A DNA stretch of 64,000 nt, from contig CAYQPF010000003.1 of NCBI GenBank assembly GCA_964419225.1, positions 49,048 to 113,047 of the forward strand. Direction: 5' to 3'. Positions within the stretch are counted from its first letter, which is position 1; each line of letters opens with the position of its first letter. Made by a program: the position numbers and the translations under genes. Of this stretch, positions 47,019 to 55,471 are shown in pieces. Source of the DNA: CAYQPF01 sp964419225. GTDB lineage: Bacteria > Cloacimonadota > Cloacimonadia > Cloacimonadales > CAYQPF01. The notes beneath the pieces are model-generated. The model was not told the origin of the DNA, made no database searches, and saw nothing but the letters and a program-made list of their open reading frames with translations.

Positions 47019-48464
47019 ATGTCAAAAATCATCAAGAAAATTAATGCTGAAGTACAGAATAAAACTGCCAAGAGATGCAGAGACAAGAATATAGTTATAC
47101 CCACTTTCAAGCAATTGAGAAACCCTGAACTTATCCCTGATGAAATCAAAAAGCAGCTTGACGGAGTTGGCTTGTGGGATGTTAATCCGGTCAATCTTTT
47201 CAGGATCACCTGGAAAAACAATATGGAAACCGGACAATATGGAAAAGTGAACTATCTGGAAATCCCTAAAGAGATCACAGGAATCAAAGCCAGAGTCATC
47301 GGACTCATAGGCAAATACTTCCCCACTGGTGCACATAAGGTCGGTGCTGCATTCGGTTGCCTTGTACCAAGACTCGTCAGCGGTGAATTCGATCCGGATG
47401 TCCACAAAGCTGTCTGGCCCTCCACCGGCAACTACTGTCGTGGTGGTGCCTTTGACTGTGCTTTGCTCGGTTGTACTTCGATCGCCATCCTTCCCGAAGA
47501 AATGTCTCAGGAAAGATTCACCTGGTTGAAGGAAATCGGTGCGGAAGTCATTGCAACTCCAGGATGTGAATCCAATGTTAAAGAAATATATGATAAGTGC
47601 TGGGAACTTAAGAACGATCCCAACAATATGATTTTCAATCAGTTTGAAGAATTCGGTAATCCTTTGTTCCATTACAATGTCACAGCTCCGGCAATCGAAG
47701 AAGTATATGGTTATGTTAAATCTGATACTTCAAGATTATCAGCATACATCTCAGCGACAGGTTCCGCCGGCACAATTGCTGCAGGTGATTACCTGAAAAA
47801 ATATTATCCGCATGTAAAAGTGGTTGCTACGGAAGCACTCCAATGCCCCACCCTGTACATGAACGGATTCGGTGGTCATAGAATCGAAGGTATCGGCGAC
47901 AAGCATGTGCCCTGGGTGCATAATGTCAGAAACACTGATGCTGTTGCTGCGATCGATGATGAAGACTGCATGAGAATTTTAAGACTCTTCAATGAAAAAG
48001 ACGGTAAAGAATACCTGAAGAAAATGAATGTCTCCGAAGATGTAATCAGCAAACTCTCTCTCCTGGGTATTTCCAGTATCTGTAATCTCTTGGCCGGAAT
48101 CAAGACTGCTAAATACTATGAAATGGATGAGAACGATCTCATCTTCACTATTTTTACAGATTCAGCTGAAATGTACGGTTCACGTTTAGAAGAGCTGACT
48201 CAGGCTGATGGAGAATATAATATGATCCAATCTGCCAAAGATCAAGCTGCCTGTCTGGAACATCAGAGTATTGATTTCTTTAAAGAATTGGGATACTACG
48301 ACCGCAAAGCTATCCATAACCTGAAATACTATACCTGGGTGGAACAACAGGGCAAAACCTATGAAGAGATTCTGGAACAATGGAACCCACAATACTGGAC
48401 CGACTTGTTTGAGAATGAAATCGGGTTCTTCGATGATCTGATCGACAAATTCAATAAATTATAA
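47019..48464 (+). CDS. PLP-dependent lyase/deaminase, cysteine synthase-like fold
   Basis: This 481-residue fold-type II PLP enzyme has the Schiff-base lysine K107 in GAHKVGAAFG, a STGNYCRGG phosphate/substrate loop near 130 and a glycine-rich ATGSAGTIAAGDYL loop near 247 that would bind PLP phosphate. Relatives in this class deaminate or replace the beta substituent of amino acids; E. coli YgeX, the 2,3-diaminopropionate ammonia-lyase next to ygeW, is the obvious functional analogue, although this protein is longer and not clearly an orthologue. It starts 9 bp after ygeW with AGAGG as ribosome site. An intrinsic terminator directly follows. The substrate is probably a carbamoyl- or amino-substituted alanine, by context only. 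Confidence 0.85.
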   Translation: MSKIIKKINAEVQNKTAKRCRDKNIVIPTFKQLRNPELIPDEIKKQLDGVGLWDVNPVNLFRITWKNNMETGQYGKVNYLEIPKEITGIKARVIGLIGKYFPTGAHKVGAAFGCLVPRLVSGEFDPDVHKAVWPSTGNYCRGGAFDCALLGCTSIAILPEEMSQERFTWLKEIGAEVIATPGCESNVKEIYDKCWELKNDPNNMIFNQFEEFGNPLFHYNVTAPAIEEVYGYVKSDTSRLSAYISATGSAGTIAAGDYLKKYYPHVKVVATEALQCPTLYMNGFGGHRIEGIGDKHVPWVHNVRNTDAVAAIDDEDCMRILRLFNEKDGKEYLKKMNVSEDVISKLSLLGISSICNLLAGIKTAKYYEMDENDLIFTIFTDSAEMYGSRLEELTQADGEYNMIQSAKDQAACLEHQSIDFFKELGYYDRKAIHNLKYYTWVEQQGKTYEEILEQWNPQYWTDLFENEIGFFDDLIDKFNKL

Positions 48465-48481
48465 TACAATAAATCGTTAAA

Positions 48482-49429
48482 TCAAGGACACTTCGGTGTC
48501 CTTTTTTTTATTTCAAAAGCCATTTCTGTTCGAATTTTAGCAATTATCATTGAAGAAAAAAGAAGAGCTCCTTTATGATTCAAATGAATAGTATCATGAA
48601 AATATGCATTAGTTTGAAAAACTGGATCACTGGAGTAATCCCAAACATTATAGTTATATATTCGTAAAGTAGTTTTGGTTAATTCTATTGTGTTATGCCT
48701 GAACTTATTACGATTAGGAGATATGACAAAATAAAGTTTTACTCCCTTGTTTTCACAAAGATCAATAATTTCTTTTAATCGATTGAACTTCTTTGAATCA
48801 ATTGGTCTAACCCTATTTTCTTCATAAGGAGGAACGTTATAATTAATTGTATTATAGCGTGGTTCATAACCCAATTGTTCAACATTGCCAATTTTTAAAT
48901 TGTGTTGAACTATTGGTACAAGCAAGGAATTAAAACGGTATAGCATCGATAATTTTGCTTTGATCACTTCAGGTTTGTTAAATTGGTTTAATTCATTGGT
49001 TATTATTGGATTATCTGAAATATAGGGGAGAAGTGCAGATACTAACTGTAAGTTTTTTGTGGCTTGGTCTTCCAGATCCTGGAATTCTATAAGACTTATA
49101 TCTAAAATCACTATTTTGGGAGTATATCGGGATAAAACTGATTTTAACATTATTGTATGATAATTAATGTCCATAGCATCCCGTCCGATATTAAAGGCTT
49201 TAATCCCTAATGAGTCTTCAAACATTTGTGATACATAATGATGAGAGGCTCTTGAACTTCCCAGAATGAGTAAATCTTCTTTTGCATGATTAACCGAATA
49301 AGTAGTTAAAAAAGTATAACCTTGCTTTTCATTATAATAAAATTTTTTAAGTACAATTCCCATTAATCTGTCCATACAAAAGACTAGAAGTAACAAAAGC
49401 ATTAAGTTCCAGAAAAGTTTCTTTTTCAT
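48482..49429 (-). CDS. SGNH-fold accessory protein (AlgJ/DltD-like) partnered with MBOAT
   Basis: This 315-residue protein has an N-terminal signal anchor (residues ~5-27) and a periplasmic SGNH/GDSL-like domain: block I GSSRASH at 57-63 and the C-terminal D279-x2-H282 in HDTIHLNHKG. Partners of this type (AlgJ, AlgX, DltD, PatB) take acyl groups from an MBOAT protein and move them to an envelope polysaccharide. The MBOAT gene lies 9 bp upstream on the same strand. The gene converges on the PLP-lyase gene, and its last six codons (RTPKCP) lie inside that gene's terminator hairpin. The start has no strong Shine-Dalgarno other than AAGGTG. The glycan acceptor may be the one made by the large locus, which is a guess. 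Confidence 0.85.
   Translation of the reverse strand: MKKKLFWNLMLLLLLVFCMDRLMGIVLKKFYYNEKQGYTFLTTYSVNHAKEDLLILGSSRASHHYVSQMFEDSLGIKAFNIGRDAMDINYHTIMLKSVLSRYTPKIVILDISLIEFQDLEDQATKNLQLVSALLPYISDNPIITNELNQFNKPEVIKAKLSMLYRFNSLLVPIVQHNLKIGNVEQLGYEPRYNTINYNVPPYEENRVRPIDSKKFNRLKEIIDLCENKGVKLYFVISPNRNKFRHNTIELTKTTLRIYNYNVWDYSSDPVFQTNAYFHDTIHLNHKGALLFSSMIIAKIRTEMAFEIKKRTPKCP
48484..48509 (+). terminator. Rho-independent terminator of the 2Fe-2S/ygeW/PLP operon
   Basis: AAGGACAC pairs with GTGTCCTT around a TTCG tetraloop, followed by a run of T residues to 48509. It lies 19 bp after the PLP-lyase stop codon and overlaps the 3' end of the convergent SGNH gene. Confidence 0.93.
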
Positions 49430-49438
49430 ATCAACACC

Positions 49439-50857
49439 TTAAAACTGAAAATAAATAAATTGACTGCCATTAAAAACACCGATCATTAAAATAAGAATTA
49501 TCAGTGTTGAATATCCTGCAAATCGTATAATTTTATTACTATTATACAATATAGAGAAATTGAGTTTTTGGAGGAATTCCGTTTTAAACTCAACAGCAAA
49601 AAGAATCAGGATAACAAGTAGGCTATAAACAAAACTAGCCGGATTTCCCAGGAAGAATTTTCCCTTAAGGTGTATAATACTATTAATTATATTCATTGCG
49701 TCTGAAAAACTGTTAGCTCGGAAGAAAATCCAAGCAAAACAAACAAGGCTGAAGGTACAAAAATATGACAATACTGTATAATAGGATTTCAGAACAGCAG
49801 CTATTTGATCTAAGTACTTTCTTAACAAATTTCCTGAAATCAAAAAAGCACCATGCAATCCACCCCAAATAATATAATTCCAACTCGCTCCATGCCATAA
49901 TCCACTTACTAAAAAAACTATCAAAAGATTCCTGTTCCATCTAACCTTTGATACTCTACTGCCTCCTAATGGTATGTATAAATAATCTCTGAACCAACTG
50001 GATAGTGATATATGCCATCGCCCCCAAAATTCATGTATTGATCTTGAAAAATATGGTCTTCTAAAATTGGTCATTAGTTTGAATCCTAATACTCTGGCAG
50101 ATCCTAATGCTATGTCTGAATATCCTGAAAAATCACAGTAGATTTGTATCGCAAAAAATATGGTGGCTATGATTAGAGTAATACCACCATGCCAACTCTG
50201 ATTATTATACACCGAGTTCACATATATTGCCAATCTGTCAGCAATCACTACTTTTTTAAAAATCCCCCATAATATCAACTTCAATCCTTCTGCAACCCGT
50301 GAATAATCAAAATCATATTTACAGTGAAACTGATGCAGCATGTTCTGGGGTCGTTCTATCGGACCAGCAACTAATTGAGGGAAAAACATCACGTACAGAG
50401 CATAAATTCCAAACCTCTTTTCAGCCTTCTGATTACCGCGATACACTTCAATAGTATAACTCATGGCCTGAAAAGTGTGAAAGGATAATCCGATTGGCAA
50501 GAGAATAGATAAATTCGGAATCGTGTTTTGATAACCAATACTATTTAAAAAATATGACAAATTCTCATTAAGAAAATTATAATACTTAAAAACAGCCAAC
50601 ACTCCGACATTTGCTATTAGACTAGCAATTAAGTAAATCTTGCGTTTTCTCCCCTTTGTCCTTTCCAGATAAATTCCGGCTATGTAATCTATAACTATTG
50701 TAAATCCAAGTATCAGGATATATATGGGCAAAAAAACCATGTAAAAATAACAACTGCTTAGTAAAAGCCAAAACCATCTTTTGTTATAGGGCAGCATGAA
50801 ATATATTATTGTAACTAATAGAAAAAATAATGCAAAGTGTAAAGAATTGAAAAGCAT
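49439..50857 (-). CDS. MBOAT-family membrane-bound O-acyltransferase (AlgI/DltB-like)
   Basis: This 472-residue multi-pass protein has about ten hydrophobic segments and the MBOAT core, with SIHEFWGRWHISLSSWFRDY near residues 267-286 and the catalytic-type H322 in SGLWHGASWNY. The upstream FPQLVAGPIERPQ segment is also typical of AlgI/PatA. These enzymes carry acyl (often acetyl) groups from the cytoplasm across the membrane for O-acylation of exported polysaccharide. The SGNH partner gene follows with a 9-bp gap, forming the standard two-gene cassette. The cassette is divergently oriented from the secreted repeat-protein gene, sharing a 335-bp intergenic region. Confidence 0.93.
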   Translation of the reverse strand: MLFNSLHFALFFLLVTIIYFMLPYNKRWFWLLLSSCYFYMVFLPIYILILGFTIVIDYIAGIYLERTKGRKRKIYLIASLIANVGVLAVFKYYNFLNENLSYFLNSIGYQNTIPNLSILLPIGLSFHTFQAMSYTIEVYRGNQKAEKRFGIYALYVMFFPQLVAGPIERPQNMLHQFHCKYDFDYSRVAEGLKLILWGIFKKVVIADRLAIYVNSVYNNQSWHGGITLIIATIFFAIQIYCDFSGYSDIALGSARVLGFKLMTNFRRPYFSRSIHEFWGRWHISLSSWFRDYLYIPLGGSRVSKVRWNRNLLIVFLVSGLWHGASWNYIIWGGLHGAFLISGNLLRKYLDQIAAVLKSYYTVLSYFCTFSLVCFAWIFFRANSFSDAMNIINSIIHLKGKFFLGNPASFVYSLLVILILFAVEFKTEFLQKLNFSILYNSNKIIRFAGYSTLIILILMIGVFNGSQFIYFQF

Positions 50858-51126
50858 CTATATGACCCCTGAAACATAATTTCTTCACCCTTTTATGTTG
50901 TCAAATGATAAGTTCAATCCGACAATATTACTCCGTAACACAAATGATACACTGAAACAAATGTGTTTATTCCACTATTTCTCTTTATTTAATTTGTTAT
51001 CAACATTTTACAAATTTCTGCAACATTTTTGTGCAACACTTCTGTTACAAACCCAACAATCTCAAGTCTTGAGACTATATTATCTAACTCTTTATATTTC
51101 AGCGTATTATAGTTTTGGTACAAGCA

Positions 51127-51143
51127 TTGGCATCGGCCTTGCC
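51127..51143 (+). promoter_or_regulatory. Candidate sigma-54 promoter
   Basis: TTGGCATCGGCCTTGCC matches the -24/-12 consensus at GG and GC with the required 10-nt spacing, plus TTGGCA and TTGC blocks. It is 49 bp upstream of the secreted-protein ATG, so transcription would begin near 51154. No enhancer-binding regulator was found in the window. Confidence 0.5.
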
Positions 51144-51160
51144 TTATAAAAAGAAAAAAC

Positions 51161-51174
51161 CAGTCTTCGGACTG
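51161..51174 (+). promoter_or_regulatory. Leader hairpin with TTCG tetraloop
   Basis: CAGTC-TTCG-GACTG lies between the candidate sigma-54 promoter and the GGAGG ribosome site (51184-51188). With no T-run it is more likely an mRNA 5' stabiliser than a terminator. Confidence 0.5.
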
Positions 51175-51192
51175 AGAAAAATTGGAGGATAT

Positions 51193-53433
51193 ATGAGTTT
51201 CATAAGTTTGAACAAGAAATTCAGCTGGATGCTTTTCCTGACTCTGTTCTGCATGTTTTCATTAGTAAATGCAGCAACTGTAACAGGTAGCGTCTCTAAC
51301 CAGGAAGGCACTGCAATCGCTAACAGTTTTGTTAGTCTTCATTTTGATGGTAACCCCGGTGATAACGGCTGCGAACCTGGAGACAGCACAAATCATCATG
51401 CACAACTGAATGCCATGACAGATGCTTCCGGCATTTTCACTATTACCAATGTTCCAGTAGGTTCTTATACAGCTATGGCACATGCACAGGGCTATATGAT
51501 GGGTTTCTACAAAAATGCTGATGGTCAGATCGCTGTAATCGTTATTGATGCTGACGAACAGGAAGTAACAGGCATTAACATTCTTTTAGGAAATGGAAAC
51601 AATCCACCCCCACCACAAGAATTCGGTTCAATTGCTGGATATGTTTATGGCAACAACAACAATCCTGTCCCAATGCAATCAATTGGATTAGTAAATTCCA
51701 CCAATCCTGACAGCCTTATTTGGGCTCAATGGGCTACCACAAATATGGAAGGCAGATATATGCTACACCACGTTCCAGCAGGGACATACCAGGTAGCTGT
51801 TTATCAATTAACAGATCCTGTAACTCTTGCCTATACAATTTTAGCAGTATCTGATGTTGTTGAATTAGTTGCAGCTGCACATCTTGACAGTGTTAACATC
51901 ATCATGGATTATCAAAGTTATACTATTTCCGGTATTGTAACCAATGCTGATGGCCAACCGATTGCTAATGCCAATGTTGAGGCTTTTACAGATATGGATG
52001 CTCCAGAAGGAACTAATGTAGGATTCCATAGATTTTTTGCTCATACTGATGCTACAGGTGCTTATTCTATCGAAGTTGTTCCCGGGCAGTACAAAGTCTG
52101 TGCTTGGGGTCATCACTTCCCCACAATTTATTATCCTTCAACTTATGACTGGATGCAAGCTACTCCTGTTGTTGTCGTAGATCAGAACATCGTTGATATC
52201 AACATGGCTGTTCCCGGTAATGCTGCAGTTCATATCAGTGGTATTGTCAAAGACCTGGCAACCGGGCTTGCTTTAGCCGGTATCACTGTTAAAACTGATG
52301 TAAACGGATACTATCATCACGGACATCATGGTCATCATGGCAATAATCCTGCCGACCCTGATTCCTCATACATTCCTGAATATTCGGCTACTACAGATGA
52401 AAACGGTGCTTATTCTATAGAAGTTCCCCAGGGAACATATAAAGTTCTGGCTATGAGTGCTGACGGAACTTATCAAACCCAATATTTTGATCATGTTAAT
52501 GCTCCTTTCCTGGCTACTGTTATTCATGCTAACAGTGATGTTGCAGATGTTAATTTTGATTTGATCACAGCTACTGCCAATGAACTTTATAGCATCAGCG
52601 GTACTATCACTGAAAACGATACTCTCGTTAACTATCCTGTAATGGTTGCAGCTATTTCTGAAAACCATACCTGGGTTGTAACAACCATGTCCGATTCAAC
52701 AGGCAGCTATACCATCACCAATTTAATGCCAGGCAACTATTATGTTGTAGCTCATACTCCTTTCTCTCCTCCTTTGTTCTACCTCAATGCTTTAACCTGG
52801 GAAGATGCCCAATTGGTAACAGTTGACGGTCATATCATAGGCATTAACTTCAACTTCATCTACACAGAAGTAGTCGGTCCTTACAGCCTGATCGGTAATG
52901 TAGTTGATAATAATAACGATCCATTAAGTAATGTGGTTGTGATCTTAAAAGACAATCAAAATCAAATCGTTGGCTTTGCAAGTACAGATGATAACGGTGC
53001 TTATTCAGTTTCCAATCTGAGCACAGAAAACTATACTGTTGTAGCTACTAAGATCGGTCTCAATAGCCTTCAGGAAAACATTGCAGTTGACGGAAATCAA
53101 AACTATGATTTCAGTATGGCTTCACCTACAGGCAACAGTGATGTTAATGTTACAACTGCAAAACTCAGTGTAACTAACTACCCGAATCCTTTCAATCCTT
53201 CAACTTCAATCAATTTCTCGATTCCTATGGATTCCAACGTAAATGTTGAGATCTTCAATATCAAAGGACAGAAAGTAAGAACACTGCTCAGTGAGAACAT
53301 GGTTAAAGGCAGCCACACAGTAGCTTGGAATGGCCAGGACAGCAAAGGCAAGACCGTTACAAGCGGTATCTACTTTGTCAAAGTTCAAGGTGCTGGCTTT
53401 GAAATCATGAGAAAGATGTCACTCATCAAATAG
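51193..53433 (+). CDS. Secreted protein with six carboxypeptidase-regulatory-like repeats and C-terminal sorting domain
   Basis: This 746-residue protein has a signal peptide (residues 1-~28, ending VNAATV). Six CarboxypepD-regulatory/CnaB-like beta-sandwich repeats can be recognised by recurring SGxVxxxxxxPIANAxV starts and TDxxGxYSI ends, for example TVTGSVSNQEGTAIANSFV, YTISGIVTNADGQPIANANV and YSISGTITENDTLVNYPVMV. The fourth repeat contains a histidine-rich loop, YYHHGHHGHHG. The last ~85 residues are a FlgD-like/type IX sorting domain beginning NYPNPFNPSTS and ending in SGIYFVKVQ. The protein is therefore exported and probably attached to the cell surface. The ATG at 51193 has GGAGG 4 bp upstream and starts the signal peptide directly. 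A strong terminator follows the gene. Confidence 0.88.
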   Translation: MSFISLNKKFSWMLFLTLFCMFSLVNAATVTGSVSNQEGTAIANSFVSLHFDGNPGDNGCEPGDSTNHHAQLNAMTDASGIFTITNVPVGSYTAMAHAQGYMMGFYKNADGQIAVIVIDADEQEVTGINILLGNGNNPPPPQEFGSIAGYVYGNNNNPVPMQSIGLVNSTNPDSLIWAQWATTNMEGRYMLHHVPAGTYQVAVYQLTDPVTLAYTILAVSDVVELVAAAHLDSVNIIMDYQSYTISGIVTNADGQPIANANVEAFTDMDAPEGTNVGFHRFFAHTDATGAYSIEVVPGQYKVCAWGHHFPTIYYPSTYDWMQATPVVVVDQNIVDINMAVPGNAAVHISGIVKDLATGLALAGITVKTDVNGYYHHGHHGHHGNNPADPDSSYIPEYSATTDENGAYSIEVPQGTYKVLAMSADGTYQTQYFDHVNAPFLATVIHANSDVADVNFDLITATANELYSISGTITENDTLVNYPVMVAAISENHTWVVTTMSDSTGSYTITNLMPGNYYVVAHTPFSPPLFYLNALTWEDAQLVTVDGHIIGINFNFIYTEVVGPYSLIGNVVDNNNDPLSNVVVILKDNQNQIVGFASTDDNGAYSVSNLSTENYTVVATKIGLNSLQENIAVDGNQNYDFSMASPTGNSDVNVTTAKLSVTNYPNPFNPSTSINFSIPMDSNVNVEIFNIKGQKVRTLLSENMVKGSHTVAWNGQDSKGKTVTSGIYFVKVQGAGFEIMRKMSLIK

Positions 53434-53499
53434 GACTAGCGTCCAGCATATTTTAAAGAGTGATGTTCTTTAAACTATAAAACCCCGCTTCGCTCCTCT

Positions 53500-53534
53500 A
53501 ACCCTCACTCAGCAAGTGCTGAGTGAGGGTTTTC
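53500..53534 (+). terminator. Rho-independent terminator after secreted repeat protein
   Basis: AACCCTCACTCAGCA (53500-53514) pairs perfectly with TGCTGAGTGAGGGTT (53517-53531) and runs into TTTT. It is 66 bp after the stop codon. With A residues sparse on the left, it is probably one-directional. Confidence 0.88.
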
Positions 53535-53636
53535 TGCATCTCTCTCTACTCACTGCTGATTTGGAACGCTGGCTTTAGTCGATAATTCTGTATGCTTTAG
53601 CTTACAGCAACCAGTATATAAAATATGTTCCACTTT

Positions 53637-53659
53637 GGGCTGACGTAGGAGTCAGCCCC
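53637..53659. repeat. GGGCTGAC palindrome, copy A
   Basis: GGGCTGAC pairs with GTCAGCCC around GTAGGA and is followed by CCTACA. A related element occurs at 61002-61024. Elements of the form GGCNGAC...GTCNGCCCCTAC are known as scattered palindromes in many bacterial genomes. The surrounding 313-bp gap (53434-53746) also holds a CTGCACACTGCACACTGCC quasi-repeat at about 53669-53701 and no gene. Confidence 0.7.
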
Positions 53660-53746
53660 TACATTCTTCACTGCCCCCTGCACACTGCACACTGCCAACT
53701 GAAAAAACCATTTGACTTTTCTCCTCACTAAATTTAATTTCAGCGT

Positions 53747-54904
53747 ATGGATTATTTATTTTATGAATTAGGGGTAATTATCATTATCTCAGGCACCTTA
53801 GCCTGGCTTTCTCTGATTGCCAAGCAGCCGATTCTGGTTGCCTATCTGCTTGGTGGAGTTTTGCTGGGTCCTTATGGATTAAGTCTTATTAAGGATGTGT
53901 CTCTTATTGATCAAATCTCAAATCTCGGTATCGTACTCCTGCTTTTTCTGGCAGGTGTTGTCCTTCATCCTGAACGCTTGAAAAAACTCTTTAAAACAAC
54001 TATATTCATAACTCTGCTATCTTCTCTGACGTTCTTTGGTGTTGCTTTTGCCCTTACTTTGCTCATGGGCTACAGTTTAAAAGAATCTCTGATAGTAGGT
54101 CTCGCCATGATGTTTTCCAGTACGATCATGGTGATCAAGCTCTTGCCTACTGATACTCTGCACCATCAGAAAATGGGCTCTTATTGTATCGCTATTCTAA
54201 TTGCACAGGATATGATCGCTGTTTTGCTACTCATGTTTTTGAGCGGTTTAAAAGATATCTCCGGTCTCCATTTACTCCTGCTGCCTCTGAAAATTGTCGG
54301 ATTATTCCTCTTTGCCATGTATTTCGAAGAATATATTTTAAGAAAAATCATGCGGCGTGTGGACAGATACCACGAGATTCTATATTTGGTTGCTCTTGCC
54401 TGGTGTATGATCATGTCGATGCTGAGTCATTTTTTGGGATTCAATGCGGAACTGGGTGCTTTTTTGGGAGGAGTAGCCTTAGCCCGGACACCTATCTCCT
54501 ACTTCATATCCCAAGGCTTAAAATTCTTCCAGGATTTCTTCCTCGTTCTTTTCTTCTTTGTGATCGGTGCCAAACTTGACATCTTCAACCTCGGCAGTAT
54601 CATTCTTCCGGCTCTGCTCCTGGCTGGTGTACTTATCGCACTTAAACCGGTTGTATTTATAAAACTCTTCCGTATCAAAGGTGAAGAAGCCGGATTCTCC
54701 AAAGAGACTGGCTTCCGCTTGGGACAGGCCAGCGAATTTTCTATGATCATTGCTGTCTTTGCTTCCCGATTAAATTATCTCAGTGATGATGTCTTCAAAC
54801 TTATCCAGGTCGCCACTATCATTACCATGATCATTTCCTCATACATCGTGGTCTATAACTACTATACTCCCATCAGCCCCAGACAAGAACTGAAACAAGA
54901 TTAA
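53747..54904 (+). CDS. Cation:proton antiporter, CPA2 family
   Basis: This 385-residue integral membrane protein has about twelve hydrophobic segments and the CPA2 start region LVAYLLGGVLLGPYGLSLI near residues 28-46, LGIVLLLFLAGVVLHPERL near 62, a GLAMMFSSTIMVIKLL segment near 118, and FNAELGAFLGGVALARTPIS near 228. These match Na+(K+)/H+ exchangers related to KefB and MagA. No cytoplasmic TrkA-N (RCK) domain follows the transmembrane part, so it lacks the usual KefB/KefC nucleotide gate. It exchanges a monovalent cation for protons in the inner membrane. It stands alone between the secreted protein and the chemoreceptor genes; the start lacks a clear ribosome site. Confidence 0.88.
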   Translation: MDYLFYELGVIIIISGTLAWLSLIAKQPILVAYLLGGVLLGPYGLSLIKDVSLIDQISNLGIVLLLFLAGVVLHPERLKKLFKTTIFITLLSSLTFFGVAFALTLLMGYSLKESLIVGLAMMFSSTIMVIKLLPTDTLHHQKMGSYCIAILIAQDMIAVLLLMFLSGLKDISGLHLLLLPLKIVGLFLFAMYFEEYILRKIMRRVDRYHEILYLVALAWCMIMSMLSHFLGFNAELGAFLGGVALARTPISYFISQGLKFFQDFFLVLFFFVIGAKLDIFNLGSIILPALLLAGVLIALKPVVFIKLFRIKGEEAGFSKETGFRLGQASEFSMIIAVFASRLNYLSDDVFKLIQVATIITMIISSYIVVYNYYTPISPRQELKQD

Positions 54905-54996
54905 AACCTGACAATTTATCTCTGCTCTCTTGAATAAGGACTCGACAACAAATAATGCTTACCAATAGATATGTATCAAGCATCGGCTTCTCTAAC

Positions 54997-55087
54997 TGTC
55001 CGTAGGACAAAAGAAGTATAGCCTGCTGCTTTAGCTGCAGGTATAAACAACCCCAATCCCTGTCCGATAGGACGAAAGATTATTATT
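54997..55087 (+). repeat. Three-hairpin intergenic element, copy 2
   Basis: Hairpin 1 TGTCC-gta-GGACA is identical to copy 1. Hairpin 2 is CCTGCTGC-ttta-GCTGCAGG with one T-T mismatch (55022-55041), differing in sequence but not in position. Hairpin 3 is GTCC-gata-GGAC, again followed by GAAAGATTATT. It lies 92 bp past the antiporter stop codon, as copy 1 lies past the 3' end of a gene. Confidence 0.8.
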
Positions 55088-55174
55088 CGAAGATTATCCA
55101 AGTGTTCAAATTTTGTTGAATACCAAATTATTTATTTGTTACAACTAATTATAATTCATATGCGTAATTTAATA

Positions 55175-55325
55175 CGGATTGTGCAGTAGAGGTTTGCAAA
55201 CTGGGTCGAAGATCGTGAAGAGTGAAGGTTTGCAATCGAACGAGGTTATATAATAAATATATGGTGAGTGAGATTGTAAGTCTCTCAATATCTCTTTCTC
55301 TTAAATCTCTACTGCCCACAGCCCA
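55175..55325 (+). repeat. Structured repeat element with covarying stem, copy A
   Basis: The first 64 nt match the window-end copy at 63937-64000 in 59 positions by direct comparison. TTGCAAAC (55194-55201) pairs with GTTTGCAA (55228-55235), and in the other copy both arms change together. Further out, GCAGTAGAG (55183-55191) is complementary to CTCTACTGC (55307-55315), which may mark the element's ends. No reading frame is seen. Confidence 0.75.
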
Positions 55326-55421
55326 CTGATATAGCTTCAGCCAGATAGTAAAGATTCTACTGCACAGATAGGGTTTAATTTATTAACAGCTTTTTTTGTC
55401 TCGAATTCCTAATGCAAAACC

Positions 55422-55452
55422 AAAAAAAAAGGGAGTATCCTTGAATACTCCC
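55422..55452 (-). terminator. Rho-independent terminator of the chemoreceptor gene
   Basis: On the - strand GGGAGTAT pairs with ATACTCCC (8 bp, loop TCAAGG) and runs into nine T residues (A-run at 55422-55430 on the + strand). It lies 20 bp after the chemoreceptor stop. Confidence 0.92.
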
Positions 55453-55471
55453 ATAATTGAAACATTTTGTC

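Larger units (their letters stand above)
50858..51192. other. Divergent intergenic region between MBOAT and secreted-protein genes
   Basis: This 335-bp AT-rich region contains no supported gene. It must hold the - strand promoter of the MBOAT/SGNH cassette, not resolved, and on the + strand a sigma-54-like promoter and a UUCG-capped leader hairpin (listed separately). Confidence 0.6.
54905..55421. other. Intergenic region carrying two structured repeat elements
   Basis: This stretch holds the second three-hairpin element (54997-55087) and a ~150-bp element starting with the covarying 64-nt unit (55175 onward), both listed separately. No open frame is supported. Confidence 0.7.
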
